Positions 50,801 through 58,505 of a stretch of DNA of 64,000 nucleotides are shown one piece after another. The stretch is from JAEZDC01 sp036676415 (GTDB lineage: Bacteria > Bacteroidota > Bacteroidia > Chitinophagales > Chitinophagaceae). The DNA lies in NCBI GenBank assembly GCA_036676415.1, contig JAKFCX010000015.1, positions 124,001 through 188,000 of the forward strand. Direction: 5' to 3'. The notes under the pieces were generated by a model. It saw only the letters and a list, made by a program, of their open reading frames with translations, ran no database searches and was not told where the DNA came from. Made by a program: the position numbers and the translations under genes. Numbering within the stretch: the first letter of the stretch is position 1; the number at the start of each line of letters is the position of its first letter.

Positions 50801-50930
50801 CAATGGTGGCATTTGTAAAAGCGTAATGACCGCTTCTATAGTCAGCCACACCTGCTGTTGGATAAGTTTCCTGGGCCTGCAATAAAGCATAAAAAAGCAG
50901 CCCTGGAAACAGGAGCATTAGTTTTCTCAT
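47871..50930 (-). CDS. Secreted fused double amidohydrolase (degenerate N module, intact C module)
   Basis: From the ATG at 50930 (1019 residues) there is a signal peptide (ends LLQAQ), an N-terminal amidohydrolase module (about 20-430) with lost metal motifs (IYPSFIDVYSDYG; IIKGSGDEY; ALTTRGTAANE), a beta-rich middle part (about 430-560, VYTLSIKTKGQTTNY) and a C-terminal module (about 575-960) with intact motifs: IIDEHSHIAV (His636, His638), TFTHILEGYK and INSDDAEMA. The last 60 residues are charged and acidic. The double-module length is unusual for the family. It leads an operon with the degenerate gene at 46562. Confidence 0.92.
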   Translation of the reverse strand: MRKLMLLFPGLLFYALLQAQETYPTAGVADYRSGHYAFTNATIVKDAQTTLQNATLIIKDGKIVSVGSSVTVPKDAVVIDLKGKYIYPSFIDVYSDYGINAPQRQGGFNFNTPPQTTSNTKGAYNWNQAIKPETDGVNLFQVNDTKARELRGLGFGAVLTHQHDGIARGTGTFVTLANEKENMVVLKEKATAHYSFDKGSSTQDYPGSLMGVISLLRQTYMDAQWYKNRPATEGVNLSLKAWNELQSLPQIMESANKWNALRADKIAKEFGVQYIIKGSGDEYQRMDDIKNLKTSFILPLNFPSPMDVEDPNDARVVAFADMKHWELAPANPGFFEKANINFALTTRGTAANEFLANLRKAIQNGLSEAKALEALTKIPATMIGVYNQVGSLDAGKIANFIITSGPVFNDTTSFLQNWIQGNKYVLKESPIDYRGVYTLSIKTKGQTTNYDAYLRGTPGNYSATFSNPGDTARNPLNLTLNDMMVRMNWANRSDMGRQTTLTGIARGDGWYGNGYLNTGDPVQWSMNYRSALPADSVPKTDTGRRGGSRRPVTPPTLSDVVYPFTGFGLKEIPKQEDILIKNATVWTNEKDGKLENTDVLLSKGKITSIGKNLNAGSARVIDGTGKHLTAGIIDEHSHIAVTGSVNECTQSVTSEVRVGDALNPDDINIYRQLSGGVTSSHLLHGSCNTIGGQTQLIKLRWGKGMEEIKFANWDPFIKFALGENVKRSSSNVNTRFPDTRMGVEQVLMDAFQRAVDYKNAGPNKRKDIELETLVEILDKKRFITAHSYVQSEINMLIKVAEKFGFTVNTFTHILEGYKVADKMKQHGANASTFSDWWAYKMEVQDAIAYNPAIMHKVGLNVAINSDDAEMARRLNQEVAKSVKYGGVAEDEALKMATLNPAIMLHIADRVGSIKTGKDADVVLWSDHPLSIYAKSLYTIVDGTVYYDRTKDEQMRQSLATERNRLIQKLIAEKRTPGGAGRTVPARPRAEEYNECEIDHKHKRSILDRDHDDDASNTNY

Positions 50931-50939
50931 AAGCAAAAT

Positions 50940-50980
50940 ATAGTGTTTAGTTCTGCTTTAAAACTAAACTAAAACACTAT
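50940..50980 (-). promoter_or_regulatory. Stem-loop just before the fused amidohydrolase gene
   Basis: ATAGTGTTTAGTT (50940-50952) pairs with AACTAAAACACTAT (50967-50980) with one bulged base, only nine bases upstream of the minus-strand ATG at 50930. It could be an mRNA leader hairpin or an operator. Confidence 0.5.
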
Positions 50981-51029
50981 TGCTTGTGAACCATTCAAAT
51001 ATTTTTCGGTGAAACACCTGCTTTTACAC

Positions 51030-52088
51030 CTATTTCTCTAAATGACGGGTGAAGGTCATTATCGTTTTTCCATCCTGCGTTAATGACAATTTACCCTGCT
51101 CAATAGTATATCCATTGCATTTGATCACAGCATCCATAAATCCCTTCTCATCATATCCTTCACATTCTTTCTGAGAATTGTAATTAATATCGCTGAAGCA
51201 GATCTTTGCACCTCTCATTCTTGCTGAGCCACTAATATTATTACAACCGGTGTTTGCATAGAATGTTTCCGCTTCAAGATCCACAACGATATAAGGTTGC
51301 TTCTCCCAATTGTTTTTACTGCCTTCAATGTTATCCAGTATCCATGACCCTGTTAAAGTACCATCTGCATTTAAAATTGCACCGCAGCCTGCATATGATT
51401 TGCCTCTGAAGTTCACTGTAACTCCATAATCATATAAATTCTCGCCAATACCATCACTACAAAAACCAGGACTTAATACAACCTGCATTTTTTCATTGGA
51501 TGAAATGATGTTATAGATAATGCTATCACCTGATAAAATCGGCACAACAGATGAAAAAGCGATTGGAGATTCAAGTCCTAGTACAGTAAACTGAATGGCG
51601 TTTTTATGATGTATATCAAGGCTCCAAGAAGGTTCTGCACCAAATGCAACAATATCTATTCCTTCAAGATAATCCGGATTGATCTTTTTTGAACGAATGA
51701 AGTTTTTCCTGGCAAGCATACCTCTGTTGAACTGGCTCTGGTCTTTCGCAGCAAAATTCGCTTCGCTAAGATGAACAAGCTTATTACCTGCTACAGCGTA
51801 TTGAGCGATGTTTGTATTATCAGCATACAACATCACTTTACCATCCTGTAAAGACCAGCTTCCGTATTTTTCAACACTTTTTTTGTCTTTACCAATATAA
51901 GTTTCTGATAATCTGAATGTATTGCCTGTATCCAGTATTACTACCTGGTCTATTCCTTCACAGTTGTTACAAGGTAATGTACCAGAGTACGTGTTACCTT
52001 CTACATAGTCACTGTTAAGTACGGCTTTTTTTGTCTGGCAGGAGTATAAAGCAACTCCCAGCGTTACGAGTAAAATTGTACGTTTCAT
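51030..52088 (-). CDS. Lipoprotein with NlpE-like and META (HslJ-like) domains
   Basis: The 352 residues have a lipobox (VALYSC, Cys17), then an NlpE N-terminal-like domain with TYSGTLPCNNCEGIDQVVIL and RLSETYIGKD (about 30-110; CNNC may bind metal), a middle domain (about 140-240, GAEPSWSLDIHHKNAIQFT) and a C-terminal META/HslJ-like domain (GSWILDNIEGSKNNWEK...FYANTGCNNISGSARM...LSLTQDGKTIMTFTR, about 250-350). NlpE senses envelope stress and copper in E. coli. This order appears in Bacteroidota proteins; the role here is not shown. Confidence 0.85.
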   Translation of the reverse strand: MKRTILLVTLGVALYSCQTKKAVLNSDYVEGNTYSGTLPCNNCEGIDQVVILDTGNTFRLSETYIGKDKKSVEKYGSWSLQDGKVMLYADNTNIAQYAVAGNKLVHLSEANFAAKDQSQFNRGMLARKNFIRSKKINPDYLEGIDIVAFGAEPSWSLDIHHKNAIQFTVLGLESPIAFSSVVPILSGDSIIYNIISSNEKMQVVLSPGFCSDGIGENLYDYGVTVNFRGKSYAGCGAILNADGTLTGSWILDNIEGSKNNWEKQPYIVVDLEAETFYANTGCNNISGSARMRGAKICFSDINYNSQKECEGYDEKGFMDAVIKCNGYTIEQGKLSLTQDGKTIMTFTRHLEK

Positions 52089-52259
52089 TTCCTTTCTTTT
52101 TAAGTTCTTTTCCTGGCATATAATAATTCCCCAATTATTAAAGTGGTATAACCTGAAGCGTACATCAACATGCAGGCCAGAGCTAAAAAGAAAAGCAAAA
52201 GCGGCTGGGGAAATAGAAGAAATTCCCCAAAAAATGAAGGGTTTGAAAAAAATTTAATC

Positions 52260-52955
52260 TCAGAGGATATCCTCCAATTCCCTGAGATGATGAATCATAT
52301 ATGTTGGCCGTATATGGGGCTTGATGCTAAGGTGATTTACAAATACTGTATCCATTCCTGCATTGATACCACCCTGAATATCAGCATCAAGATTATCACC
52401 AATCATGATGCTTTCAGCACAGCAGGCACCACATTTATCGATAGCATAATCAAATATTTCTTTGTTTGGCTTGAGGCTTTGAGAGGCTTCGGAAGTGATT
52501 ACTTCAACAAAAAAATGAGATAGTGCAGCATTTTCTAATTTACTTTTCTGGGTAAGGTCAAATCCATTGGTGATGAGATGAAGCTGGTACCCTTTTCCTT
52601 TGAGATAGGTGAGAATCTCTATAGTATATGGAAAAAGATTTTTCTTAAGCGGCAGTTTCTCAAGAAATTCAACTGCCATCTTTTTAGATAAAGCCTCATT
52701 GGCAATTTTAAAATCCAGCAGTGCAAGCCACATACGTTTCCATCTCAGTTCATCTTGCTTAATAAGCCCTTTTGTGTATTTGTCCCAAAGCCGTGTATTA
52801 TGAACGCTGTAACTGTCGAAGAATTTCTCAAAATCGTTTACACCCGTTTCGATCAAATTATTCTCATCATATAATTCCCTCAATGCCTCTTTAGCATTGG
52901 TTTCAAAGTCCCATAACGTATGATCCAGGTCGAAAAACAGGTGTTTGTATTTCAT
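52260..52955 (-). CDS. HAD-family phosphatase, YjjG-like
   Basis: From the ATG at 52955 (231 residues) it has HAD motifs: FFDLDHTLWDFE (Asp9, Asp11), LITNGF, Lys in EASQSLKPNKEIF and GDNLDADIQGG. The helical cap and motif I Leu-Asp-His-Thr-Leu-Trp-Asp-Phe fit the YjjG branch, which removes phosphate from dUMP, dTMP and other nucleotides. The frame can be read from a TTG at 52964, adding three residues. The 171-bp gap before it on the left holds nothing I recognise. Confidence 0.9.
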   Translation of the reverse strand: MKYKHLFFDLDHTLWDFETNAKEALRELYDENNLIETGVNDFEKFFDSYSVHNTRLWDKYTKGLIKQDELRWKRMWLALLDFKIANEALSKKMAVEFLEKLPLKKNLFPYTIEILTYLKGKGYQLHLITNGFDLTQKSKLENAALSHFFVEVITSEASQSLKPNKEIFDYAIDKCGACCAESIMIGDNLDADIQGGINAGMDTVFVNHLSIKPHIRPTYMIHHLRELEDIL

Positions 52956-53029
52956 CGGCTGCAATTTAATAAGAGTGAGTCACTGTCAAAGAGTGAACCA
53001 CTCTTAAATCAATGTTTTAACTTGCTGCC

Positions 53030-53734
53030 ATGAATATTGTTATTACCGGAGCATCACGAGGTATTGGGAAAGCCATTGCTGAAAAGTTTGGAGAAGACAA
53101 ACAAGGTCATTCTATTATTCTAAATGCAAGACAAAGGCCACCACTGGAAGCTTTTGCTAAAGAACTCCAGGCCCGGTATCCAAGAACGAGGATTTTGCAT
53201 TATGCTGCAGATATTTCAGTTAAAGCAGAAGCAGATGGTTTTGGAAGCTGGTGTTTACAACAATTTACGCCGGATATCCTGGTGAATAATGCCGGAAGCT
53301 TTTTACCGGGTAATATTAATGATGAAGCGGAAGGAACATTGGAAAAGATGATAGCAGTGAATCTTTACAGTGCTTATTATCTTACCAGGACGGTTTTACC
53401 AAAAATGATTGAACGTAAAACGGGACATATATTTAATATGTGTTCGATCGCTTCTTTGCAAGCCTATGAAAATGGTGGTTCTTACAGCATCAGCAAATTT
53501 GCATTGGCCGGTTTTTCGAAGAACCTGAGAGAAGAGATGAAGTCACATAACATAAAGGTTACATCAGTTTATCCCGGAGCAGTTTATACGGATTCGTGGT
53601 CTGGTTCTGGTGTTGATCCGGAGCGAATAATGGCAGCAAAAGATATTGCTGATATGATCTATGCTGCTGCACATCTATCGCCACAGGCCTGTATAGAAGA
53701 TATTGTATTGAGACCACAATTAGGTGATCTATAG
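53030..53734 (+). CDS. Short-chain dehydrogenase/reductase
   Basis: The 234 residues show the classic SDR fold: cofactor motif TGASRGIG (6-13), LVNNAG, the Ser of NMCSIASL and catalytic YSISK (Tyr, Lys), then PGAVYTDSW. NAD(P) oxidoreduction of an alcohol/ketone; specificity not visible. It has the same 11 bases before the ATG (TTGCTGCCATG) as psuK, though here the upstream element is TAACTTG. Copy 6 of the dispersed repeat follows. Confidence 0.92.
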   Translation: MNIVITGASRGIGKAIAEKFGEDKQGHSIILNARQRPPLEAFAKELQARYPRTRILHYAADISVKAEADGFGSWCLQQFTPDILVNNAGSFLPGNINDEAEGTLEKMIAVNLYSAYYLTRTVLPKMIERKTGHIFNMCSIASLQAYENGGSYSISKFALAGFSKNLREEMKSHNIKVTSVYPGAVYTDSWSGSGVDPERIMAAKDIADMIYAAAHLSPQACIEDIVLRPQLGDL

Positions 53735-53780
53735 AAAATGAGAATAGAGAACCATTTGGGGTGATGAATATTGATATATA

Positions 53781-53807
53781 ACTACAAGAGTGCGACGCAA
53801 GTAAAGC
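53781..53807 (+). repeat. Dispersed intergenic repeat, copy 6
   Basis: ACTACAAGAGTGCGACGCAA followed by GTAAAGC; one change in the first bases against the consensus. It lies between the SDR gene and pheS, 62 bases before the pheS start. Confidence 0.85.
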
Positions 53808-53868
53808 CTGATAGAGAAAAGAACCCCTGCTACATAATTTCCTCTCTCACTATTCTTATCTTCGCTAC

Positions 53869-54897
53869 ATGGAACAATTGTTACAACAGATTGAGGAATA
53901 TAAAAATGAAGTGAAGGCTTTTGCTGCAAAAAAAGCAGATGAAGTAGAGCAGTTCCGAATAAAATTTCTCGGCACAAAGGGTATTGTGAAATCTGTGATG
54001 GGTGAAATGAAGAATGTTGCTAATGAGAAGAAGAAAGAGTTTGGACAAATTCTCAATGAGTTTAAGCAACTGGTTGAAGCGAAATATGAAGCGTTGAAAG
54101 AGGCTGGAGGTGAGAGCCAGGAGGCTGGAGATGAGTACGATTGGAGTTTACCCGGAAATCCGGTTATAGTTGGAACCAGACATCCATTGAGCATTGTAAG
54201 AAACAGGATCGTTTCAATATTCCAACGATTGGGTTTTGCATTAGCAGAAGGGCCGGAAATAGAAGATGACTGGCACAACTTCGGTTCTATGAATTTACCG
54301 GAAGATCATCCTGCCAGAGATATGCAGGATACGTTTTACATCAACACGAATCCTGATTGGTTACTCAGAACACACACCAGCAGTGTGCAGGCAAGAGTGA
54401 TGGAAAGGCAAAAGCCACCAATCAGAATCATTTGTCCCGGAAGAGTTTATAGAAATGAGACCATCAGTGCAAGGGCTCATTGCTTTTTTCACCAGGTAGA
54501 AGGTTTGTATATAGATGAGAATGTAAGTTTCGCAGATTTGAAACAGACATTATACTTTTTTGTCCAGGAGATGTTTGGAAAAGATGTGAAAGTAAGATTC
54601 AGACCTTCTTATTTTCCTTTCACTGAGCCAAGTGCCGAGATGGATATCTCTTGTTTAATCTGTGAAGGAAACGGATGCAGTGTTTGCAAACACACAGGCT
54701 GGGTGGAGATATTAGGTAGTGGAATGGTTCATCCAAAAGTGCTGGAGAACTTTGGAATTGACAGTAATAAATACACCGGTTTTGCTTTTGGTATGGGCGT
54801 AGAAAGAATATGCCAGCTAAAATACAGGGTGAATGATCTTAGGTTATATTCTCAGAATGACGTGAGATTCCTGAAACAATTTACAGGAGCTATTTAA
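53869..54897 (+). CDS. pheS: Phenylalanyl-tRNA synthetase, alpha subunit
   Basis: PheS carries the catalytic core of the alpha2-beta2 synthetase. The 342 residues have the N-terminal coiled coil (about 1-85), then motif 2-type RNETISARAHCFFHQVEGLY, FRPSYFPFTEPSAEMDISC, the C-x2-C...C-x2-C loop common in Gram-positive and Bacteroidota PheS (CLICEGNGCSVC) and GFAFGMGVERICQLKY (motif 3). pheT is not next to it: the following gene is on the other strand and overlaps by 8 bases. This separation is usual in Bacteroidota. Confidence 0.96.
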   Translation: MEQLLQQIEEYKNEVKAFAAKKADEVEQFRIKFLGTKGIVKSVMGEMKNVANEKKKEFGQILNEFKQLVEAKYEALKEAGGESQEAGDEYDWSLPGNPVIVGTRHPLSIVRNRIVSIFQRLGFALAEGPEIEDDWHNFGSMNLPEDHPARDMQDTFYINTNPDWLLRTHTSSVQARVMERQKPPIRIICPGRVYRNETISARAHCFFHQVEGLYIDENVSFADLKQTLYFFVQEMFGKDVKVRFRPSYFPFTEPSAEMDISCLICEGNGCSVCKHTGWVEILGSGMVHPKVLENFGIDSNKYTGFAFGMGVERICQLKYRVNDLRLYSQNDVRFLKQFTGAI

Positions 54898-55597
54898 GCG
54901 AATTATAGAAATGAAAGACCTTTATCAGGTCTTCTTCTTTTCTTAATTTAATGTGTTCCCTTTCCATAAAAGCTTCTACTTCCTGGCCTTTATCAGCAAG
55001 CATTTTCAGGAGTGATGCTTTCGATCTGTCCAACGGAAGCAGTTCAGTATTACTGTAAATCAAGTAGGAGTATTTTTGTTCGAATATTCTTGTAACTGAA
55101 GTTGTTCCGTAACCCATTTGGTCTTTATAGGTTAGGTAAATCTTCTTTAGCAGGCTGATCTTTCCTGAATCAAGCTGCTGGTACAATATATTGCTGGTAT
55201 CTTCCTTTACTTTGATGAACGTTATTATTGAATGGTTGAGCACATCTTCAAATGCAATTTTCTTTATGGGCAATACAGCCACAAACTCTGAATTAGAGCT
55301 GTCAGTGAACAACAGGCTTCCATCCACCAGATTTATTTTTGCACGGATATTCCGGTAAGTCTTTCCTGAAGGAGTTGTAATATTTGCATAGGTATAATTC
55401 GCAGGAAAAGAGACCTGTCCTTCCCATTTATACTTTTGTTGCGGATATACAGGCTGACCCATTGCATCTGTCATAAGTGCGGAGGTTTCATCCAATTGCC
55501 TGCTGTACATAGTGGTACTTGCTGTGCCGTATAACCGGTGTTGTGCTACCGTTGCAAATGTTACTACCGAAAACAAAACCGTTATAATGCTTTTCAT
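54890..55597 (-). CDS. Hypothetical secreted protein
   Basis: The 235 residues have a signal peptide (VVTFATVAQ) and a beta-rich mature region with Tyr-rich strands (PQQKYKWEGQVSFPANYTYANITTPSGKTYRNIRAKINLVDGSLLFTD), and a helical C-terminal part with many charges. No family is recognised. Its 3' end overlaps pheS by 8 bases; it is divergent from the aminotransferase. Confidence 0.75.
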   Translation of the reverse strand: MKSIITVLFSVVTFATVAQHRLYGTASTTMYSRQLDETSALMTDAMGQPVYPQQKYKWEGQVSFPANYTYANITTPSGKTYRNIRAKINLVDGSLLFTDSSNSEFVAVLPIKKIAFEDVLNHSIITFIKVKEDTSNILYQQLDSGKISLLKKIYLTYKDQMGYGTTSVTRIFEQKYSYLIYSNTELLPLDRSKASLLKMLADKGQEVEAFMEREHIKLRKEEDLIKVFHFYNSLK

Positions 55598-55654
55598 AAA
55601 CAGGTTTCCACTAATATAAGATTTTAAAATGAAAAGTTGTTTTGATGACCCAGG

Positions 55655-55689
55655 TTGCCCTGTTTTTTAACCTCATAACCCTACATTTG
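55655..55689 (+). promoter_or_regulatory. Candidate promoter of the aminotransferase gene
   Basis: TTG (55655-55657) and TACATTTG (55682-55689) match -33 and -7 elements, with 24 bases between, a little long. The ATG is 25 bases on. Confidence 0.45.
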
Positions 55690-55714
55690 TCTTTTAGCAC
55701 CAATACTTCCAGCG

Positions 55715-56974
55715 ATGAGCAAACTGAGTAATCTTGCAGAGACGTTAATAGGATCTGAGATCGTTAAATTAGGTAATGCAATAACGGAAAGAATCAGGCA
55801 AGGTGAAAAAATATACAACTATACTATTGGTGATTTTGATCCATCCATATTTCCTATTCCACAAAGATTAGAAGATCTAATCGTTGATTCATATAAAGAT
55901 CGTAATACAAATTATCCTCCTGCAGATGGTGTTTTGGAGCTTAGGCAAGCTGTAAGCAAATTCATAAAAGAATGGGAAGGAATTGAGTATGGAACTGACG
56001 AGATATTGATTGCTTCAGGTGGTCGTCCGTTGATATACACCTTGTTTAAAACGCTCGTTGATAAAGGTGATAAAGTGATCTATCCTGTTCCCTCATGGAA
56101 CAACAATCACTACGTGCATCTTACAGATGGTGTTCATTGTGTAATTGATGCCACGCCAGAAAATAATTTCATGCCTACGGTTGAAGACATTGCTCCTTGT
56201 TTGAGTGGCGCTACTTTATTATGTCTTTGCTCTCCACAAAATCCTACAGGAACCACTTTACAAAAAGAGCAACTTGAAAGCATCTGTGATCTTGTGCTGG
56301 ATGAAAACCGGAGAAGAGGTGAGAGAGATAAGAAATTATATGTTATGTATGACCAGATGTACTGGACATTGGCATATGGCACCACAGAACATTATAACCC
56401 GGTTACATTAAGACCTGAGATGAAAGCGTATACCATATTCGTAGATGGAATATCAAAAGCTTTTTCTGCAACAGGTGTAAGGGTTGGCTGGTCATTAGGA
56501 CCAGCAAATGTTATTGCAAAAATGAAAAGCTTTCTCAGTCATATTGGTGCATGGAGCCCAATGGCTGAGCAAAAAGCTACTGCCAAATATCTTGTTGAAA
56601 CAGATAATATCAACTCCTTTTTGAATAGCTTTAAAGAAAGCCTGAATGAGAGATTGGTCAGATTGTATAACGGTATGCTTCAGTTGAAGGAGAAAGATTA
56701 TTCAGTTGATGCCATCACTCCACAGGCAGCAATCTATCTCACAATAAAGTTTGACCTGGTTGGTAAGAAAACAGCTGATGGAAATATGCTGGAAGATCAG
56801 TCTGCTGTTACAGCTTATCTATTAGCAGAAGCAGGGCTTGCCATTGTTCCTTTCTATGCATTTGGTGCAGGCAAACAAAGTCCATGGTACCGCTTAAGTG
56901 TTGGAACTTGTAAGATAGAAGAGATTGATGAAATGTTTGGCAGACTTGAATCTGCTTTATCCAGATTGAGTTGA
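55715..56974 (+). CDS. Class I/II PLP-dependent aminotransferase
   Basis: The 419 residues carry the fold type I motifs: INYT-type substrate start, NNTNYPPADGVLELRQAVSKF, CLCSPQNPTGTTLQKEQL, VMYDQMYWTL (PLP-Tyr/Asp) and the Schiff-base Lys in VDGISKAFSATGVRVGW, then PWYRLSVGT with the carboxylate-binding Arg. It fits the AspC-like group that moves amino groups between amino acids and 2-oxoacids. The 3' end overlaps the convergent murI by 18 bases. Confidence 0.92.
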   Translation: MSKLSNLAETLIGSEIVKLGNAITERIRQGEKIYNYTIGDFDPSIFPIPQRLEDLIVDSYKDRNTNYPPADGVLELRQAVSKFIKEWEGIEYGTDEILIASGGRPLIYTLFKTLVDKGDKVIYPVPSWNNNHYVHLTDGVHCVIDATPENNFMPTVEDIAPCLSGATLLCLCSPQNPTGTTLQKEQLESICDLVLDENRRRGERDKKLYVMYDQMYWTLAYGTTEHYNPVTLRPEMKAYTIFVDGISKAFSATGVRVGWSLGPANVIAKMKSFLSHIGAWSPMAEQKATAKYLVETDNINSFLNSFKESLNERLVRLYNGMLQLKEKDYSVDAITPQAAIYLTIKFDLVGKKTADGNMLEDQSAVTAYLLAEAGLAIVPFYAFGAGKQSPWYRLSVGTCKIEEIDEMFGRLESALSRLS

Positions 56975-57799
56975 TAATAGTTCAAGGTGTTTCGAATTTA
57001 CCTCCTCTCCAAAAAAGAAGGTTGCTTTATTGTCGAAGTCCTCTGTTGAGTCGGTTGTGTAGAAATGTTTCGAGCTTCCTTTCGAAATTCTTTCTTCCAT
57101 TTCAGGATGCCTTCTAAGATAATCGGCCAGGCTGTTTGCCACAATTTCTCCCTGTGAAATGATTGTAGTTCCAATTGGTGCATACTCTTGTATCTTATCA
57201 AGCATTAACGGGTAATGTGTACATGCTAATAAGATTGTATCTATCTCCGGCGCTTTTTCTACGAGGCTTTCAAGATGTTTTTTTACAAAATAATCTGCAC
57301 CCTTCGACTGGTGTTCATTATTCTCTATCAGTGGAACCCACATTGGACAAGCTTCCTGGTGAACAATGATGTCGGGAAAAATCTTATGTATCTCGATCTC
57401 GTAAGAACCGGATGAAACCGTACCGCTTGTTCCAAGAATTCCGATGTGCCTGCTTTCTGTATAGTTTCCGATTACTTCTGTAGTTGGCCTGATCACTCCA
57501 AGTACCCTGTTATCAGGTGCAATATTTTTCAGATCATTCTGCTGGATCGTTCTTAATGCTTTTGCCGAAGCAGTGTTACAAGCCAGCACTACTAAGGGAC
57601 ATCCCTGGCTGAAAAACCATTTCACACACTCTAATGTGTAATGATAAACTGTGTCGAACGACCTGTTACCATAAGGAGATCTTGCATTATCGCCCAGGTA
57701 TAGATAATCATAACCTGGAAGTTTATGAACGATCTCTCGCATGATAGTAAGTCCACCATAACCTGAATCAAAAATCCCTATTGGAGTTGTTGCAGACAT
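56957..57799 (-). CDS. murI: Glutamate racemase
   Basis: MurI makes D-glutamate for peptidoglycan. From the ATG at 57799 (280 residues) it has GIFDSGYGGLTIMREI (Asp11), LYLGDNARSPYGNRS, the catalytic Cys pair in VVLACNTASAKALR and ILLACTHYPLML. An upstream TTG start at 57805 adds two residues but would begin in the hairpin region. The strong hairpin at 57804-57838 lies directly before it, after the ompH genes. Confidence 0.95.
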   Translation of the reverse strand: MSATTPIGIFDSGYGGLTIMREIVHKLPGYDYLYLGDNARSPYGNRSFDTVYHYTLECVKWFFSQGCPLVVLACNTASAKALRTIQQNDLKNIAPDNRVLGVIRPTTEVIGNYTESRHIGILGTSGTVSSGSYEIEIHKIFPDIIVHQEACPMWVPLIENNEHQSKGADYFVKKHLESLVEKAPEIDTILLACTHYPLMLDKIQEYAPIGTTIISQGEIVANSLADYLRRHPEMEERISKGSSKHFYTTDSTEDFDNKATFFFGEEVNSKHLELLSTQSG

Positions 57800-57803
57800 A
57801 AGC

Positions 57804-57838
57804 AAAAATAAAGAGAACCACTGGTGAGTGGTTCTCTT
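57804..57838 (-). terminator. Strong hairpin between ompH and murI
   Basis: AAGAGAACCACT (57811-57822) and AGTGGTTCTCTT (57827-57838) are perfect 12-bp arms around GGTG. On the minus strand the stem is followed by TATTTTTGC and the murI ATG lies only four bases beyond. It has the shape of a terminator for the bamA-ompH-ompH operon, with no room for a murI promoter after it. Confidence 0.75.
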
Positions 57839-57860
57839 AAATAAATTATCCTATTAAATA

Positions 57861-58472
57861 TTAGTTCTTCTTAGGAGTAGTATTTGGCTTAGTGCCGGTT
57901 GCAGGTGCTTGTTCCTGTCCTCCACCTAATTCTTCAGGAAGTTGGATCTTCAGTTCCTTTGCTACCGGGATAAAAAGGTTGTCAACCTTAGTTAATCCAC
58001 TTCTCAGTGCCACACCTTCAAATGCCTGTGGATTGAAGACTAAAGTATAATTACCTTTTTGTAAAATTTTCTGGTAAGCACCATACACTTGTTGAACTAA
58101 TGGACCAGCAAGTGTGTTTCTTTTGTTCTCTACTTTATTCTGTGCAATTTGCTGCCAGTAAACAAGGTTCATAGCCACTTCAGATCTCTTCTGTGCAATA
58201 AGATCTAAAATGCTTTTAGGCTTTCCCGCAGCAGAATCTGCTTTAAAAGCATCGTCTAAACGCTTGAACTCTGATTGATAAAAATCGTATTCTGCAGTAA
58301 GAGAATCTCTTTCGTATATCTGCAACAGGCTATCTACAGCACGATATCCAGGCATAACAGTTACCATTGTTTCAAGATCAAAGAATCCAAACTTAGGTGC
58401 CTGTGCCTTTGTTTCATTTGAGGATATCAGTAACCCAACCAGGGCCACCACAGCAATCAAAACTTTCTTCAT
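57861..58472 (-). CDS. OmpH/Skp-family periplasmic chaperone
   Basis: Skp-like proteins hold unfolded outer-membrane proteins in the periplasm. The 203-residue protein has a signal peptide (ends TKAQ), a short N-terminal strand (KFGFFDLETMVTVMPGYRAVDSLL) and coiled-coil arms (about 50-150), then a Gly/Pro/Thr-rich C-terminal tail (GGGQEQAPATGTKPN). It follows the other ompH gene by 33 bases. The tandem pair is the usual Bacteroidota layout next to bamA. Confidence 0.87.
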   Translation of the reverse strand: MKKVLIAVVALVGLLISSNETKAQAPKFGFFDLETMVTVMPGYRAVDSLLQIYERDSLTAEYDFYQSEFKRLDDAFKADSAAGKPKSILDLIAQKRSEVAMNLVYWQQIAQNKVENKRNTLAGPLVQQVYGAYQKILQKGNYTLVFNPQAFEGVALRSGLTKVDNLFIPVAKELKIQLPEELGGGQEQAPATGTKPNTTPKKN

Positions 58473-58505
58473 TGTTTGTAGTTTATAAAAATTGAGGTTT
58501 TATGT

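Noticed and set aside
52170..52523. Plus-strand open frame over the HAD phosphatase gene
   Set aside because: It is the antisense shadow of a clearly recognised HAD protein with no features of its own.
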